A stretch of 64,000 nt of DNA. Origin: Flavobacterium sp. 1. GTDB lineage: Bacteria > Bacteroidota > Bacteroidia > Flavobacteriales > Flavobacteriaceae. Both the position numbers and the translations under genes were made by a program. Numbering within the stretch: position 1 is the first letter of the stretch; each line of letters opens with the position of its first letter. This document shows, piece after piece, positions 63,471-64,000 of this stretch. The stretch covers positions 4,092,001 through 4,156,000 of the forward strand of contig NZ_PGER01000001.1 of assembly GCF_002797935.1 (NCBI RefSeq). Reading direction: 5' to 3'. Below the pieces are notes generated by a model, which searched no databases, was not told the DNA's origin, and saw nothing but the letters and a program-made list of their open reading frames with translations.

Positions 63471-63888
63471 TTGTTTACGTTTTTTTGGTAATATCTCGCC
63501 TGACGTCAGTCTGTGAAAAAACTAAAATCAGTCTCTTGAGAATCTCATATTTGAGATTTTTCTTTGGTATTTCCTCCGAATATTTTCTAAATTTAAAGTA
63601 GTTTTTTCACAGCCTGACGTTCTCGCGCTACACGCAGTTTGAGATTAAATTAAGTCCTATTTTCGGATTTGCCAAATCTCCCAAATACAAAACCGTTTTT
63701 CCATTAAGCCTATTGCCCAGATCCGTTGTAGTACCTGTTGAACTAAACCTTCGGTAGCTGTATTACGTGAATACAACGTCTCAAAAAATAGCTCTAAATC
63801 AAATTTCAAAAACAATAGTGCAACATAAATATATTTCTTATTTTTGAGCTGTAAAAAACTAATCAACAAAATTTTAATTCATTTAAAA
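63471..63888. other. Region without a firm gene; inverted-repeat element and coding traces
   Basis: An inverted-repeat element lies at 63507-63616. At about 63655-63770 the minus strand reads TTTDLGNRLNGKTVLYLGDL and ANPKIGL in one frame, which looks like a coding remnant of unknown family. An alternative 70-codon ORF overlapping it (63657-63869) is not convincing. Confidence 0.35.
63507..63616. repeat. 110-bp element with 18-bp terminal inverted repeats
   Basis: CAGTCTGTGAAAAAACTA (63507-63524) and the complement of 63599-63616 agree at 17 of 18 bases. Inside is a second hairpin, AATCTCA-TATT-TGAGATT (63541-63558). GCCTGACGT occurs at both sides (63499-63507 and 63612-63620). Form and size fit a miniature inverted-repeat element, but no transposase is seen. 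Confidence 0.5.
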
Positions 63889-63993
63889 TTAGATATTTGT
63901 CGATAAATCCATAATAAGCTTAGTAAGCTTTCTTAAATATTCCTTTTCACACTTTTCGATAACTCCATAGGGATGGATGTACAGCGGTTCCGT
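63889..63993 (-). pseudogene. Truncated C-terminal gene fragment at window edge
   Basis: About 33 codons ending at the TAA at 63889-63891, closed upstream by a TGA at 63994: it reads LYIHPYGVIEKCEKEYLRKL then TKLIMDLSTNI. Charged and helical like a genuine protein end, but with no start. It is cut exactly at the second copy of the 19-bp direct repeat. Family unknown. Confidence 0.4.
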
Positions 63994-64000
63994 TCAACAC
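63982..64000. repeat. 19-bp direct repeat, copy 2
   Basis: CAGCGGTTCCGTTCAACAC, 17/19 to the copy at 62680-62698, same orientation, 1,302 bp apart. The window ends here, so its extension is unknown. Confidence 0.6.

Noticed and set aside
63657..63869. Minus-strand ORF of 70 codons
   Set aside because: Unusual composition; another frame of the same stretch reads more like protein, so it is probably a remnant shadow.

Overview
The window looks like a chromosome segment of a gliding Bacteroidetes bacterium, most likely a Flavobacterium. The supports are AT-rich DNA with very AT-rich intergenic gaps, several promoters of the Bacteroidetes TANNTTTG type, PorP/SprF-family and type IX secretion proteins, and an operon that matches the gliding-motility locus sprC-sprD-sprB.

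Positions 1-33,917 (minus strand) hold the sprB operon. Transcription appears to start near 33,940 and passes a small exported protein, a secreted beta-helix protein, SprC (type B C-terminal sorting domain), SprD (PorP/SprF barrel, long Ala/Lys-rich arm, SPOR-like end), and then the giant adhesin SprB, which runs open for 8,805 codons and leaves the window at position 1. SprB is built from about 13 tandem superunits of about 575 residues, each made of seven Ig-like modules. Two sets of superunits are nearly identical at DNA level (1,737 bp and 1,725 bp periods) and show mosaic variants, as expected from gene conversion.

Positions 34,300-46,800 are mostly housekeeping: DNA polymerase III delta', a DoxX-like protein, an acyl-CoA thioesterase, RecA, a PlsC-type acyltransferase, TrpS, an Lrp/AsnC regulator, a DUF1338 protein, a SerB-SerA fusion and a large FAD/Fe-S dehydrogenase. 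The DUF1338 protein (HglS family), SerA and the YdiJ-type dehydrogenase can be read together as a D-2-hydroxyglutarate producing and recycling group next to serine synthesis and, possibly, lysine breakdown.

Positions 46,900-58,200 are accessory: a coiled-coil membrane protein with a small partner, MmcQ/YjbR and GyrI-like proteins, a DUF1501/DUF1800 pair, a frameshifted membrane gene, and an unusual chaperone locus. In that locus two paralogous tail-anchored proteins are divergent from a minimal GrpE-like protein and an Hsp70 with a long C-terminal extension that is split by a frameshift at an A6 run. This is the best candidate for an undescribed system.

Positions 58,200-64,000 hold dprA, an HU-like/SPOR division-type protein, a TetR regulator flanked by two matching palindromes, a small membrane protein, and a decayed, cassette-like end: an S41 peptidase tail, a SIMPL-domain gene whose expected ATG reads ATA, and a 17/19 direct repeat bounding the segment.
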